Shown: piece by piece, positions 9,129 to 17,845 of the stretch
How the letters are laid out: each line of letters opens with the position of its first letter
How positions within the stretch are numbered: the first letter of the stretch is position 1
DNA from: an uncultured Tateyamaria sp.
GTDB taxonomy: Bacteria > Pseudomonadota > Alphaproteobacteria > Rhodobacterales > Rhodobacteraceae
Reading direction: 5' to 3'
DNA length: 64,000 nucleotides
Assembly: GCF_947496075.1 (NCBI RefSeq)
Contig: NZ_CANMBJ010000005.1
Span: forward strand, 353,086-417,085
Position numbers and translations under genes: made by a program
The notes under the pieces: model-generated
The model's input: the letters and a program-made list of their open reading frames with translations, nothing else
What the model was told of the DNA's origin: nothing
Databases searched by the model: none

Positions 9129-10622
9129 TTATTCGACCTCAGAAGGTAATCTGGACACGAGGCGGAGTGAGACCGACAGGCCTTCCAGCTGATAGTGAGG
9201 ACGAAGGAAAAACTTGCTGTCGTAGTAGCCGGGGTTGCCCTCGACCTCTTCGACCACGACCTCGGCTGCAGCGAGCGGTTTGCGCGACTTCACTTCCTCG
9301 GTTGAGGTCTCTTCGTTATAGTCGACATATTTGCTGATCCAGTCCTGCAGCCACTGCTCCATGTCCGAGCGGCTGGCAAAAGAGCCGACCTTGTCGCGCA
9401 CGATACACTTGAGGTAATGCGCAAACCGGCAGGTCGCGAAAAGATATGGCAGCCGGGCCGCGAGGTTCGCGTTAGCAGTAGCATTACTGTCGTCGTATTC
9501 GGTTGGCTTTTGCAGGGACTGCGCCCCGATAAAGGCCGCGGTATCGGTGTTCTTGCGATGGATCAAAGGCATCAGACCATTGTTGCCCAACTCGGCTTCG
9601 CGCCGGTCGGAAATGGCAATTTCGGTCGGGCACTTCATATCAACACCGCCGTCATCAGACGGAAACGTATGGGTGGGAAGCTCATCCACAGTGCCGCCGG
9701 ATTCCACTCCGCGAATTCGGGAACACCAGCCGTATTCCTTGAAGGACCGGTTGATATTCCTGGCCATCGCGTAGGATGCATTCACCCAGCAATACTTGTT
9801 TGAATGTGCACCTTCGGTGTCTTCCTCAAAGGCGAACTCCTCAACCGGATCGGTCTTCGCTCCGTAAGGATGACGTCCCAAAAAACGCGGCATGGCGAGA
9901 CCCAGATAACGGGCATCCTCACTCTCGCGCAGAGAGCGCCACGCGGCGTATTCCGGGGTTTGGAAAATCTTGGTCAGATCCCGAGGATTCGCCAACTCGT
10001 CCCAACCGTCCATCTGTAACAGCGTGGGATCAGCGCCAGCCAGAAATGGCGCGTGGGCAGAGGCCGCGATCTTGGATATCTCGCCCAGGATCTCAACGTC
10101 CCGTGGGCTGTGGTCGAAGTGGTAATCGCCCACAAGGCAGGCGTAGGGTTCGCCGCCAAACTGCCCGTATTCCTCTTCATAGATCTTCTTGAAAATCGGG
10201 GATTGGTCCCACGCGGTGCCCTTGAATTTGCGCAAGGTCTTGGACAGGTCCTTTTTGGACAGATCCATGAACCGGATCTTCAGCATCTCGTCAGTTTCGG
10301 TGTTGTTCACAAGGAAATGCAAACCGCGCCAAGAGCTTTCCAGCTTCTGATAATCCGCGTGGTGCAGGATGTGATTGATCTGTTGGGTCAGCTTTGTATC
10401 GATCTCGGCGACAAGCGCATCGATCGAACGCAATGCGTCATCAGACACCAGTGCCTCGTTTTCCAGTACCTGTTCAGCGAGTGTTTTCACCGCTTCTTCA
10501 ACTGCGGTTTTCGCCTGCTCGGATTTGGGGCGGAATTCCTTTTGCAGAAGCTCGGCAAACTCGGACGACGCAAAAATCGTCTGTGTCTGCGTCTCTGTTG
10601 TTGTCTCGGTTGCATCGGTCAT
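9129..10622 (-). CDS. tssC: T6SS contractile sheath large subunit TssC
   Basis: The 497-residue TssC/VipB protein is the large subunit of the contractile sheath and pairs with TssB. It carries the hallmark segments SSWRGLHFLVNNTET, FDHSPRDVEIL, the RGVESGGTVDELPTHTFPSD block and CPTEIAISDRREAEL. It ends with the usual VEEVEGNPGYYDSKFFLRPHYQLEG region. The length is typical. The start overlaps nothing: the tssB stop lies 3 bp upstream, and GAGGA serves as ribosome-binding site. Confidence 0.96.
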   Translation of the reverse strand: MTDATETTTETQTQTIFASSEFAELLQKEFRPKSEQAKTAVEEAVKTLAEQVLENEALVSDDALRSIDALVAEIDTKLTQQINHILHHADYQKLESSWRGLHFLVNNTETDEMLKIRFMDLSKKDLSKTLRKFKGTAWDQSPIFKKIYEEEYGQFGGEPYACLVGDYHFDHSPRDVEILGEISKIAASAHAPFLAGADPTLLQMDGWDELANPRDLTKIFQTPEYAAWRSLRESEDARYLGLAMPRFLGRHPYGAKTDPVEEFAFEEDTEGAHSNKYCWVNASYAMARNINRSFKEYGWCSRIRGVESGGTVDELPTHTFPSDDGGVDMKCPTEIAISDRREAELGNNGLMPLIHRKNTDTAAFIGAQSLQKPTEYDDSNATANANLAARLPYLFATCRFAHYLKCIVRDKVGSFASRSDMEQWLQDWISKYVDYNEETSTEEVKSRKPLAAAEVVVEEVEGNPGYYDSKFFLRPHYQLEGLSVSLRLVSRLPSEVE

Positions 10623-10625
10623 GGC

Positions 10626-11132
10626 CTAGTCCTCATCCTGGGAAGTCGCGGCAGGCGCCGAAGTCAGGGCCTTTAGCAAAGCAGGGTCATTGATGACTTT
10701 GGCCATCAGGTCTTCTGCGCCGGTCTTTCCGTCCATGTAAGTGCCCAGGTTCGACAAATGGGTTCGCGCCTCGAGCAATTTTTTCAGCGGCTCGACCTTG
10801 TTTGCGATTGCCGCAGGCGAAAAATCGTCCATCCGCTCAAACGTCAGATCGACGGCAATGTTGCCTTCGCCCGTCAGCGTGTTGGGCACCGCAAAAGCGG
10901 CACGCGGCTTGATCGACTTCATCCGGTCGTCAAAGTTGTCGACATCGATTTCTAGGAACTTGCGGTCTGCCACGGCGGGCAATGGGTCCTCGGACTTGCC
11001 TGACAGATCAGCCATCACACCCATTACAAAGGGCAGCTGGATCGTCTTCTCCGCGCCATAAAGCTCCACATCATATTCGATCTGGACACGGGGCGCGCGG
11101 TTGCGGGCGATGAATTTCTGGCTACTGGCCAT
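10626..11132 (-). CDS. tssB: T6SS contractile sheath small subunit TssB
   Basis: The 168-residue TssB/VipA protein is the small sheath subunit and carries the ClpV-recognised N-terminal region. Typical motifs are VQIEYDVELYGAEK, the LPFVMGVMADLSGKS stretch and the TFERMDDFSPAAIA segment. The ATG at 11132 (MASSQKF) is chosen because AGGAAAA lies just upstream; a longer reading frame exists but has no such site. The first 317 bp or so are nearly identical to the fusion gene at the left edge. Confidence 0.96.
   Translation of the reverse strand: MASSQKFIARNRAPRVQIEYDVELYGAEKTIQLPFVMGVMADLSGKSEDPLPAVADRKFLEIDVDNFDDRMKSIKPRAAFAVPNTLTGEGNIAVDLTFERMDDFSPAAIANKVEPLKKLLEARTHLSNLGTYMDGKTGAEDLMAKVINDPALLKALTSAPAATSQDED
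10811..11127 (-). repeat. 317-bp direct repeat, copy 2 (inside tssB)
   Basis: This is the partner of 1191-1507, in the same orientation and 9620 bp away, with six mismatches counted. The repeat covers the 5' portion of tssB. Recombination between the copies would delete everything from tssC through tssH and fuse tssB to the rest of the left-edge gene in frame, because both copies share reading frame. Confidence 0.95.
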
Positions 11133-11185
11133 GCTGTTTTCCTTTTCTGTCGCGGCTGAAAACACCCGTCGAGGGCTCAGTCCCG

Positions 11186-12220
11186 TTAGTAAGTGCCCTC
11201 ATCCCCCTCATCGGGTTCAAATCCGCCGATCAAAGCGACATTCCCCACCCCCTCGGGTGCCATATCCTTCATGATCGTCACGAAATCGGCCGAAACGAGA
11301 CGCCTAGCGCGGGTCAAAAGGACAGGCAGCGGACTTGAGGGCTCGAACTGAGCGTAATAGGCCATGATCCGGTCCAGAGCCGCTTTGACATCCTGAGGTG
11401 AGGTGATTGCCGCGTTGTGAAGGACGCTCGATTGCGGCACGGCAGCAGAAGCTTCACTCGCCTGCTCAAGCGTTTCAGGTACCGCACCGTCATCCGCAAA
11501 AACGCTGAGCTTGCGACAGATGTCGTCCAGCATTTTCTGCAAGGGGTCTAGGTCCGGCCCCGCCGCACCGACATTTGCATCAAAGACGTCACATATCGCC
11601 CGAACCGCTTCGAGCGCGTCGGCCGCTGCCTCAAGCGTTTGGCCGACGTCCGCGCGGCCCGCATCCTGGAACGCGGCGGCAATGGTCTGAGTATCAATCA
11701 CCCTGGTCGCGTTTGCAGGCGGGCTGGCTTCACCGCCAGCCACCTCAAGATCGCGCAATGAAAAGGCCCCAAAGGTCGGGCTATCGACCAGCGGCGCCTG
11801 CCGCAGCGACCGCAACAGCACGTCACGGCTCGACAGCGCAAGCACCGCGTTTACCCGCATCGTGGGGTCGCCATCATCTTCGTCTAACTGGGGATGCACA
11901 CTGTCCCAGTGGGTTTTCAGACATCCCTCGACATAGCGCAGCACGTCACGAAACCCGGGCAAGCCGATTGTGCGCAGTTGCGCATTTGCCAGGATCGCCG
12001 CGACACGCAGATCTTGCGTACGCTCCAGCAGGGCCACAGCTTTGGAAGAAACGTCATCGTAATCGGGATCTTCGGCTGGGATCACGTTATCGCCGATCAC
12101 CCGCTCTTCGGACGGTTTGCTGGCCATCTCAAGAGCGATGAAATCGTCGTCATATTCCAGATCATCCCCACCGGGCGCGTCGTCACGGATGGGTTCCATC
12201 AGCGCGTTCAGGTCAAGCAT
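11186..12220 (-). CDS. tssA: T6SS assembly protein TssA
   Basis: The protein of about 344 residues is of the ImpA-N (TssA) family, which nucleates baseplate and sheath polymerisation. The N-terminal domain shows the family motifs (PIRDDAPGGDDLEYD, RTQDLRVAAILANAQLRT, then GCLKTHWDSVHPQLDEDDGD). It ends with a short C-terminal domain containing SSPLPVLLTRARRLV, as in the shorter TssA class. The ATG at 12220 has AAAGGA upstream and overlaps the kinase gene by 8 bp. An upstream TTG in the same frame is less likely. Confidence 0.92.
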   Translation of the reverse strand: MLDLNALMEPIRDDAPGGDDLEYDDDFIALEMASKPSEERVIGDNVIPAEDPDYDDVSSKAVALLERTQDLRVAAILANAQLRTIGLPGFRDVLRYVEGCLKTHWDSVHPQLDEDDGDPTMRVNAVLALSSRDVLLRSLRQAPLVDSPTFGAFSLRDLEVAGGEASPPANATRVIDTQTIAAAFQDAGRADVGQTLEAAADALEAVRAICDVFDANVGAAGPDLDPLQKMLDDICRKLSVFADDGAVPETLEQASEASAAVPQSSVLHNAAITSPQDVKAALDRIMAYYAQFEPSSPLPVLLTRARRLVSADFVTIMKDMAPEGVGNVALIGGFEPDEGDEGTY

Positions 12221-13556
12221 GGCGGGGTCCTTTTGCAATTTGGGTTTGGGCGGCTTCTAGAAAGGCGGCCCTGTCGTTGGTGTCGGGGATCGCTTCGGTC
12301 ATGGTGTCCAACAGTTGCGACAGCGAGGGTGAGCGCGCCGCTTGGCGTCTCACCAACGTCCCAGCGATGGGACCCAGATGAGGGGTCAAAGCCGCGATGA
12401 CGGACTTCAGATCGCCCTCGTTCAGCTTGCCTTGCGCACGCCCTGGGTCAGCGGTCATCAGGCTGGCCACCGTCTGGCGCAGAACCTCGCGTTCGGACGG
12501 ATCGCTGACTTCACCGAGTATCTGTTGCAGCAGGTCTTCTTGCGTCACAGCCGTTTCAGCCGCGCGGCGGGCTAGCAGCTTGCCGATTGGCCCGATGCGC
12601 GCCACCAAGCTTTCCTCCACCCGCAGCATCGTCGTGAGAGACAACCGGCCAATCATCGTTTCTAACGAACGTGGTGTACCGACCTTGGGGGGTGCGGTCA
12701 GCGTAGCTCCATGCGTGCTGACCGCCGCCAAAAGGGCTGTGCGCATCTCTACCGCACTGGCGTACCGACCCTTGGGATCAGGGCAGATCGCCGTCATCAC
12801 CACCGTGTCAAGAGCGGCAGGCAGGTCCGGCGCAAGGGTCGAAGGTGGCGGTACGCTTTCGCCCTTGCTGGCAAGCATGACCGCCGTGATCCCGCCGCCG
12901 CGATAGGGCTGCCGCCCTGTTAGTATCTCGTAAAGAATGATGCCGGTCGCATAGACATCGGATCTGGCGCAGACCTCGTCACCCGAGAATTGCTCGGGCG
13001 CCATATAGGCTGGCGTCCCGATCATGCCAGCGCTGGTGCGGTCCATCTTGGTAAAGCGGGCAATACCGAAATCGGTCAGTTTTACGCCGCCCTTAGCCGT
13101 CAACATGATGTTGGCGGGCTTCATGTCGCGGTGAACGATCGATGCTTCGTGAATGGCGCACAGACCATCCAAAATCTGCCCAAAGATCGCGGCCACCTCT
13201 GTCAGGGTCAAAGACTGCGGTTCGGACATGCGGTCTTCGAGGGTTTTGGCCTCGAGCCGCTCCATCACCAGATAGGGCCGACCGTCTTGCTCTAGATAAT
13301 CAAAGATCGTTACCAGATTGGGATGGAGCACCCTGCCAGCAGCCTGCGCTTCGCGGGAAAAGCGGGTCAGCCAATCTTCTTCGCCCGCCGCATCAATCAG
13401 GTGCTTGTGCACGGTCTTGATCGCGACAAAGCGGTCAATGTCCTGGTCATGGGCATCATAAACCACGCCCATTGCCCCCTCGCCCAGCTTGGCCCGGATG
13501 CGGTACTTTCCGATCTTCTGGGGGCCTTGCGGCGCTATGACGGTATGATCAGTCAT
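12213..13556 (-). CDS. T6SS-associated Ser/Thr protein kinase (PpkA-like)
   Basis: The 447-residue protein has an N-terminal Hanks-type kinase domain at about 18-280. The glycine loop GEGAMG is at 25-30, the ATP lysine in VAIK near 47, HRDMKPAN near 142-149 and DFG at 162-164. No membrane segment is seen. The C-terminal part contains two related helical units (near 325 and 395) with the pattern GPIxxLxxRxAA. Kinases of this kind control T6SS firing post-translationally in threonine-phosphorylation pathways. The start overlaps the end of the HAMP sensor gene, and the end overlaps tssA, so the kinase is translated with both. The absence of a transmembrane part suggests that the neighbouring membrane sensor supplies the input; that is inference. 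Confidence 0.9.
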   Translation of the reverse strand: MTDHTVIAPQGPQKIGKYRIRAKLGEGAMGVVYDAHDQDIDRFVAIKTVHKHLIDAAGEEDWLTRFSREAQAAGRVLHPNLVTIFDYLEQDGRPYLVMERLEAKTLEDRMSEPQSLTLTEVAAIFGQILDGLCAIHEASIVHRDMKPANIMLTAKGGVKLTDFGIARFTKMDRTSAGMIGTPAYMAPEQFSGDEVCARSDVYATGIILYEILTGRQPYRGGGITAVMLASKGESVPPPSTLAPDLPAALDTVVMTAICPDPKGRYASAVEMRTALLAAVSTHGATLTAPPKVGTPRSLETMIGRLSLTTMLRVEESLVARIGPIGKLLARRAAETAVTQEDLLQQILGEVSDPSEREVLRQTVASLMTADPGRAQGKLNEGDLKSVIAALTPHLGPIAGTLVRRQAARSPSLSQLLDTMTEAIPDTNDRAAFLEAAQTQIAKGPRHA

Positions 13557-14421
13557 CGATCATCCCCATCGCGCGATCAAGGCTGCGGCGCATCCGGTTG
13601 AACGACTGCGCAAGCGAGCTGATTTCGTCGCGCGAATTGCGGCTGTATTCCGGCACAGAGAAGTCGCCCATACTGACCCGCTCGGCCATTTTTGTCAGGT
13701 ATGACACCGGGCGAATGACCACCCGGCTCAGAAGGATGTTGGTCCATACGAAAACCAGCGTGAATGCAGCGCCCAGGGCCACGGTAACCATCAGGGCCGT
13801 TTCCTTGGCCCGTTCGACAATCAGCGACCGCGGCACGGTTATGATCTGTGCCCCCACGGTTTCGCCCATTTCCCAGCCAAACCCGTTGACCGACCCATAC
13901 AGGTCCACCATCGCGGGTGGCGCCACGTCAGGGCTGGAATGACAATTGAGGCAGCCGGGATTGTTGATCGTGATCGGCGCGGCCATCATCAACAACTGCC
14001 CTGCGTCGGTCTCGATCCGTGCAGAAAGCTGGGTGAGGTCAGGATTTTCGCGAAACTGCTCAATGATGTCGGCTTCGGCAGGTGTGGGCAGATCCTCGGG
14101 GTTCGTCGGATTAAGGGCCGCCTCCTTGTAATAGTATTGCGGGAACTCCGCCGTGACGGCTTCGAAAACCGTGCGGGCGGCAAAAGATGTCACCGCTTCG
14201 GGCTGAAACAGGATGTCGCCGTCATCGGTCAAAAGAGGTTCGATATGCGCGAGGGTGTAATTGCGGACCGCAGTCGCATTGGCGCGCATCAGTTGCGCCT
14301 CGCGCTCGACGTCTCGCAACGCACTTTCCCGCACCAGAGTGTAGCTGGCACCGGCGGCTGCCACGATACCAAGCACGCTGGCCGAGACCAGAACCAGATT
14401 GTATTTGAACCGAAGCCCCAT
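13549..14421 (-). CDS. Membrane haem-binding (DUF3365/Tll0287-like) HAMP sensor protein
   Basis: The 290-residue protein has one N-terminal membrane segment (about 8-30), a periplasmic domain of about 170 residues, a second membrane segment near 210-233 and a HAMP domain up to the end. The periplasmic domain resembles DUF3365/Tll0287-like haem domains and contains a c-type haem motif CLNCH at 157-161. There is no output domain: the chain ends right after HAMP. It overlaps the kinase gene by 8 bp. The likely job is to sense redox state or a ligand and signal to the kinase; this is inferred from layout. Confidence 0.8.
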   Translation of the reverse strand: MGLRFKYNLVLVSASVLGIVAAAGASYTLVRESALRDVEREAQLMRANATAVRNYTLAHIEPLLTDDGDILFQPEAVTSFAARTVFEAVTAEFPQYYYKEAALNPTNPEDLPTPAEADIIEQFRENPDLTQLSARIETDAGQLLMMAAPITINNPGCLNCHSSPDVAPPAMVDLYGSVNGFGWEMGETVGAQIITVPRSLIVERAKETALMVTVALGAAFTLVFVWTNILLSRVVIRPVSYLTKMAERVSMGDFSVPEYSRNSRDEISSLAQSFNRMRRSLDRAMGMIDD

Positions 14422-14474
14422 GTGTTCTCACCATTGTTGTCTCTCTGGTGAGTCCCCTCAAAGGGGCACAAGGT

Positions 14475-15455
14475 TCATTTCCGTGCCAAAAGTTCCAAAA
14501 GCTGTGTTGGGGTCAGCAGCCCGGTATCGGCCTCCGAGCGCGCAACCTGAAAACCCTTGATCGCCTCACGGGTCTGAACCCCGATGATTCCATCAATCAG
14601 ACCGCGATAATGACCGGAGGCGCGCAGCGCGCGCTGAAGGTCGCGCTTGACCGGAGGCGAGAGTGATTGCTCGAGGATCGCAAGCTCAGCTTCTGTCGCA
14701 GGCGTATCGGCTTCGGTATTCTCGATGATTTCGGGCACCGGAACGGCAACTGGATCGATTGGCGCGCGCGCAGCGACCGGCGGGGCACGCAATACAATTG
14801 GATCAGCAGGAACGGCAGAAAGCGTGGCACCCGGCACCAGTGACATGTCCTCAAGCACAGCGCGCAAATCCACGCTGGGGGTGCCATCGGTCCTTTCGCT
14901 CAGAACATCAAGAACGCCGCTTGCCTCTTGTGCCGGGACAACCACAATTTCGCTGGACCCGACCAGAGGGGCCGAGGCCGCGTCGGCATGTTCCACCCCC
15001 TCGGGTAAGTCGGACGGCGCTTCCGATGACAAGATCACAGCCCCGCCACGCTCCGCCAGAACGGTCATCCGCGCGAAGGCACGCAGCGGGACAGCTTCCG
15101 TGAAGATATCAGTCGACCGGTTCAGTCGCGCACCGCCCGGCAACACGAAAATCCGCTCTTCAAAGCGCACAGCCGGCAGGTCCAGAAAGACCACTGCCGC
15201 ATCTGCTTGTGCTGCTTCCTGCGAAAACCGCCGCATCATCGCACGGAGTTCTGCATTACTGGGCGCGCTCACCTGCAAAACTTCCGCATTCAACGCATTG
15301 AGACTGCGCAGGGCGCTTTCAGCGCGCTGAGCATCTGTGCCTGATGAGACGACCATCCCAACAATCCGTACGCCATCTTGCGCGGCAGCGGGTGCCACCG
15401 CCAACAGCGTGACGGACGCAAGCGTCCACAAAGCACGAAGACCGGCGCGCCTCAT
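14475..15455 (-). CDS. Secreted protein with degenerate caspase-like region and peptidoglycan-binding domain
   Basis: The protein of about 326 residues begins with a signal peptide (hydrophobic stretch, cleavage near AAAQD). Residues 30-180 or so follow the pattern of bacterial caspase-family (C14) domains, including a VVF strand, a LPGGARLN...AVPL segment and a later VILSS strand. The catalytic His (normally SGHG) and Cys (normally DACR) positions are replaced, so it should be inactive. The last 70 residues form a PG_binding_1 domain (LRASGHYRGLIDGIIGVQTREAIKGFQ, split by the usual turn). The ATG overlaps the subtilase stop (ATGA). The caspase relation is my reading of weak similarity; the peptidoglycan-binding domain is clear. 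Confidence 0.7.
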   Translation of the reverse strand: MRRAGLRALWTLASVTLLAVAPAAAQDGVRIVGMVVSSGTDAQRAESALRSLNALNAEVLQVSAPSNAELRAMMRRFSQEAAQADAAVVFLDLPAVRFEERIFVLPGGARLNRSTDIFTEAVPLRAFARMTVLAERGGAVILSSEAPSDLPEGVEHADAASAPLVGSSEIVVVPAQEASGVLDVLSERTDGTPSVDLRAVLEDMSLVPGATLSAVPADPIVLRAPPVAARAPIDPVAVPVPEIIENTEADTPATEAELAILEQSLSPPVKRDLQRALRASGHYRGLIDGIIGVQTREAIKGFQVARSEADTGLLTPTQLLELLARK

Positions 15456-16609
15456 AGCGCACACGCCTCGCTTGGACCCAGAATAGCGGTACAGGCATTC
15501 AGCATAGGCAGCGTTTCAACGTCACTGATCGATCCATTCAGCCGCTCCGAAATCGCGGCGGATGTAAGGGTCGGGTCCTGGGAGAGCATGAGCGCGACCA
15601 CGCCGGACACGTGGGCGGTGGCGATGGAGGATCCTGATACATAGCGATGGGCTGACCCCGGCGCCGTTGTCAGTACGTCGACCATCGGGGCAGGCACGCT
15701 GCGCCCGGCCACCTGCCCCGCAGCGATCACGCCGTCCAAAGAGGCAGGATAGACCAATTCTTGCCCCTCGCCCGAGGCTGCAACCACCACGATACCGGCT
15801 TCCAGCGCGACATTGATCAGCTCCGTCAAAAGTGGATCTTCAGGTCCGCCGATGCTGAGGTTCAAAACGTCGATGTCATTGAGAATGGCAAAGTTGATCG
15901 CGCGCGCGAGCGAAAAACTGTTGCAAACGCCCGGCGCCCCATCTTGCTGCCAACAGGCGCGCAAGCCCACCATGTCGGCCGAAGGCGCCACGCCGACGAT
16001 CCCTTCGTTGGTGGCTGCTGCACCAATGATGCCTGCGACCGCAGTACCATGCGCTTCGGCCAGCGGAACAGGATCAGCGGCAACGAAATCAAACAGATCA
16101 ACCATTTGGTCGGCCAGATCGGGGTGGTGATTGTCGATCGCACTGTCAACGATACCGACCCGCACCCCTTCGCCCAAGGATGAGGCATGGATCGGCAAGA
16201 CCCGCATCGACTGCAGCGCCCATTGCAGTGGCAAAAGGGGATCGGAGTGGAACATTTCGGTTAGGCTGAAGCTGCGAAGGCGCTGGACCGTGCGTATACG
16301 GGCATCCGTTTCCATCGCAGTAATCAGCCCGTCCACGTCAGACACATTGCGGGCGTCAAAGACAAAACAATGCACTTCAAGCGCATTGAGCGACCATTCC
16401 GCAGCCAACGACACGCCAAAATCAGCCGCCAGCGTATCAGCGAGGGCTGCCAGTGCTTGCGGCTCATCCTGAGGGATAGTGAGAATGAGATAGTTGGCCG
16501 GAGCAAATGTGTTCGCGTCCGTCAGTTGCCAGTCCTGTGAAGCAGCGGATCGGGGCAAGGCAAACCCGATCAACCCCACGAGAGCAAAGAAGGCGATGAA
16601 CCGGCTCAT
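15452..16609 (-). CDS. Secreted subtilisin-like serine protease (S8), oxyanion Asn replaced
   Basis: The 385-residue protein has a signal peptide (about 1-24), an I9-like propeptide region (about 40-112) and an S8 domain. Asp155 (GIVDSAID), His187 (HGTAVAGI) and Ser328 (GSSIATAHVSG) form the triad. The usual AAGN motif carrying the oxyanion Asn reads AASGE here, so the Asn is replaced by Glu281. Activity may be altered. The gene overlaps both neighbours by ATGA and lies between the anti-sigma factor and the pseudo-caspase protein. That placement suggests an envelope signalling or processing role rather than nutrition. Confidence 0.85.
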   Translation of the reverse strand: MSRFIAFFALVGLIGFALPRSAASQDWQLTDANTFAPANYLILTIPQDEPQALAALADTLAADFGVSLAAEWSLNALEVHCFVFDARNVSDVDGLITAMETDARIRTVQRLRSFSLTEMFHSDPLLPLQWALQSMRVLPIHASSLGEGVRVGIVDSAIDNHHPDLADQMVDLFDFVAADPVPLAEAHGTAVAGIIGAAATNEGIVGVAPSADMVGLRACWQQDGAPGVCNSFSLARAINFAILNDIDVLNLSIGGPEDPLLTELINVALEAGIVVVAASGEGQELVYPASLDGVIAAGQVAGRSVPAPMVDVLTTAPGSAHRYVSGSSIATAHVSGVVALMLSQDPTLTSAAISERLNGSISDVETLPMLNACTAILGPSEACAL

Positions 16610-17250
16610 TGGCCAGCCTCCGGTGCGGCAAAGATGATCTGGTCCTGCGCCATCATGACCGCAGATACGGCCGCCACATCGGCATCCTCAGCCAAGGTGG
16701 CCGAATAGATTCCAGCCGCCGAAGGACCGGTCACAGCCACAACACCCAACGGCGTCAAAAGCTCGGTCAATTGGGCCTGTGTCAGGTCAGATGCAGGTTG
16801 AAACTGAATGGTTGGTGCATCGGATGCGGGCTCGCTTGTCAGCGTGACAAAATCGTCCTGCCCGGGTCCGTCAAACTGAACCGCCACCAACGCCAGCGCA
16901 ATGCACGCGATGGCCAATCCACCCAACATGCCCCTGCCGCGCCCCTGCACCACCTCTAGCCAGCCACGCTTGGGCGTGATCGGCGTCCGCAAATCTGCTT
17001 CGACCTGCGCGCGCAAGGTGTCCCAACTGCGCTGCAAGGGCACATCAAAAGGGTCTGTCTTGACCACTTTCTGAGCCAGCACAGTCTGTCGCCCGATCTC
17101 TTCCGAACAAGCAATGCACGTCTTGGCATGGGCCTCGACCATCGCGATATCCATGTCTGGCAAGGTGCCATTCACATACCACGGGATCAGATCCCACACT
17201 TCCTCATGGTCGTTTTGCGGACCGTTTGAATTATTGTCACGCAACTGCAT
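16606..17250 (-). CDS. Anti-sigma factor with HxxxCxxC motif and one membrane segment
   Basis: The protein of about 214 residues has an N-terminal cytoplasmic anti-sigma domain. It contains the zinc-type motif HAKTCIAC (His, Cys, Cys spacing as in ZAS-type anti-sigma factors). A single membrane helix (GGLAIACIALALVAVQF) lies in the middle, and a periplasmic tail of about 95 residues follows. The ATG at 17250 has GGAG four bases upstream and overlaps the sigma gene by 14 bp. A longer form from 17274 is possible. The topology fits a transmembrane anti-sigma factor whose periplasmic part could be cut by a protease such as the subtilase next door; that link is inference. Confidence 0.85.
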   Translation of the reverse strand: MQLRDNNSNGPQNDHEEVWDLIPWYVNGTLPDMDIAMVEAHAKTCIACSEEIGRQTVLAQKVVKTDPFDVPLQRSWDTLRAQVEADLRTPITPKRGWLEVVQGRGRGMLGGLAIACIALALVAVQFDGPGQDDFVTLTSEPASDAPTIQFQPASDLTQAQLTELLTPLGVVAVTGPSAAGIYSATLAEDADVAAVSAVMMAQDQIIFAAPEAGQ

Positions 17251-17845
17251 GTTCTCCGCCTGTTTGTTCGTCATCAGATAGGATACCGCGCAATCGCCGC
17301 CTTGCGGTCATCATGCGCGTTTTCACAGTGCCCACCGGGCAACCAAGGATTTCAGCGATCTCAGTATAAAGATAACCGTTATAGTAGGTCAGTTCGACGA
17401 CGGCGCGAAGCTCTGGCTTAAGCTGGTCCAGCGCATTCTTCAGGTCAGTGCCGCGGATGACAGTTTCGGCTGTGTCGTCTCTGGCGGCAATCATGCCCTC
17501 ATCAAGTTCCACGTCGCCTGCGCGACGCTCTAGCTTTTTGCGCTGCTTCATTGCAACGCGGTAGGCGATGCCGAAAATCCAAGTCGACGGTTTTGAGCGG
17601 CCTTCAAACCGATCTGCCGTGCGCCAGACTGTCATCAACACATCATTGGCCACCTCTTCGGCAGCCTCAGCATTGCCGGTGATCCGGCGGGCGAAATGCA
17701 TCAGTTTCGGGAAATACTTTTTATGAATTTGTTCGAACGCTGCGACGTCACTTTGGGCCACAGCCGCGATCAGAGCATCATCGCTCAGCGCTGCGGGCGA
17801 TTTCGCAGTGGTCTTAATAGATTTCAACATCCACATGAAGCTCAT
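17237..17845 (-). CDS. ECF-type RNA polymerase sigma factor
   Basis: The sigma-70 family factor of about 200 residues has region 2 (YFPKLMHFARRITGN, DVLMTVWRTADRFEG) and region 4 with a helix-turn-helix (YTEIAEILGCPVGTVKTRM). It lacks region 3, so it is of the ECF type. The exact start is uncertain: ATG codons lie at 17845, 17836 and 17830, with AGGG just before the first. It is the first gene of the row that leads into the T6SS genes. It is therefore a good candidate regulator of the whole operon, including itself. Confidence 0.9.
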   Translation of the reverse strand: MSFMWMLKSIKTTAKSPAALSDDALIAAVAQSDVAAFEQIHKKYFPKLMHFARRITGNAEAAEEVANDVLMTVWRTADRFEGRSKPSTWIFGIAYRVAMKQRKKLERRAGDVELDEGMIAARDDTAETVIRGTDLKNALDQLKPELRAVVELTYYNGYLYTEIAEILGCPVGTVKTRMMTARRRLRGILSDDEQTGGEHAVA

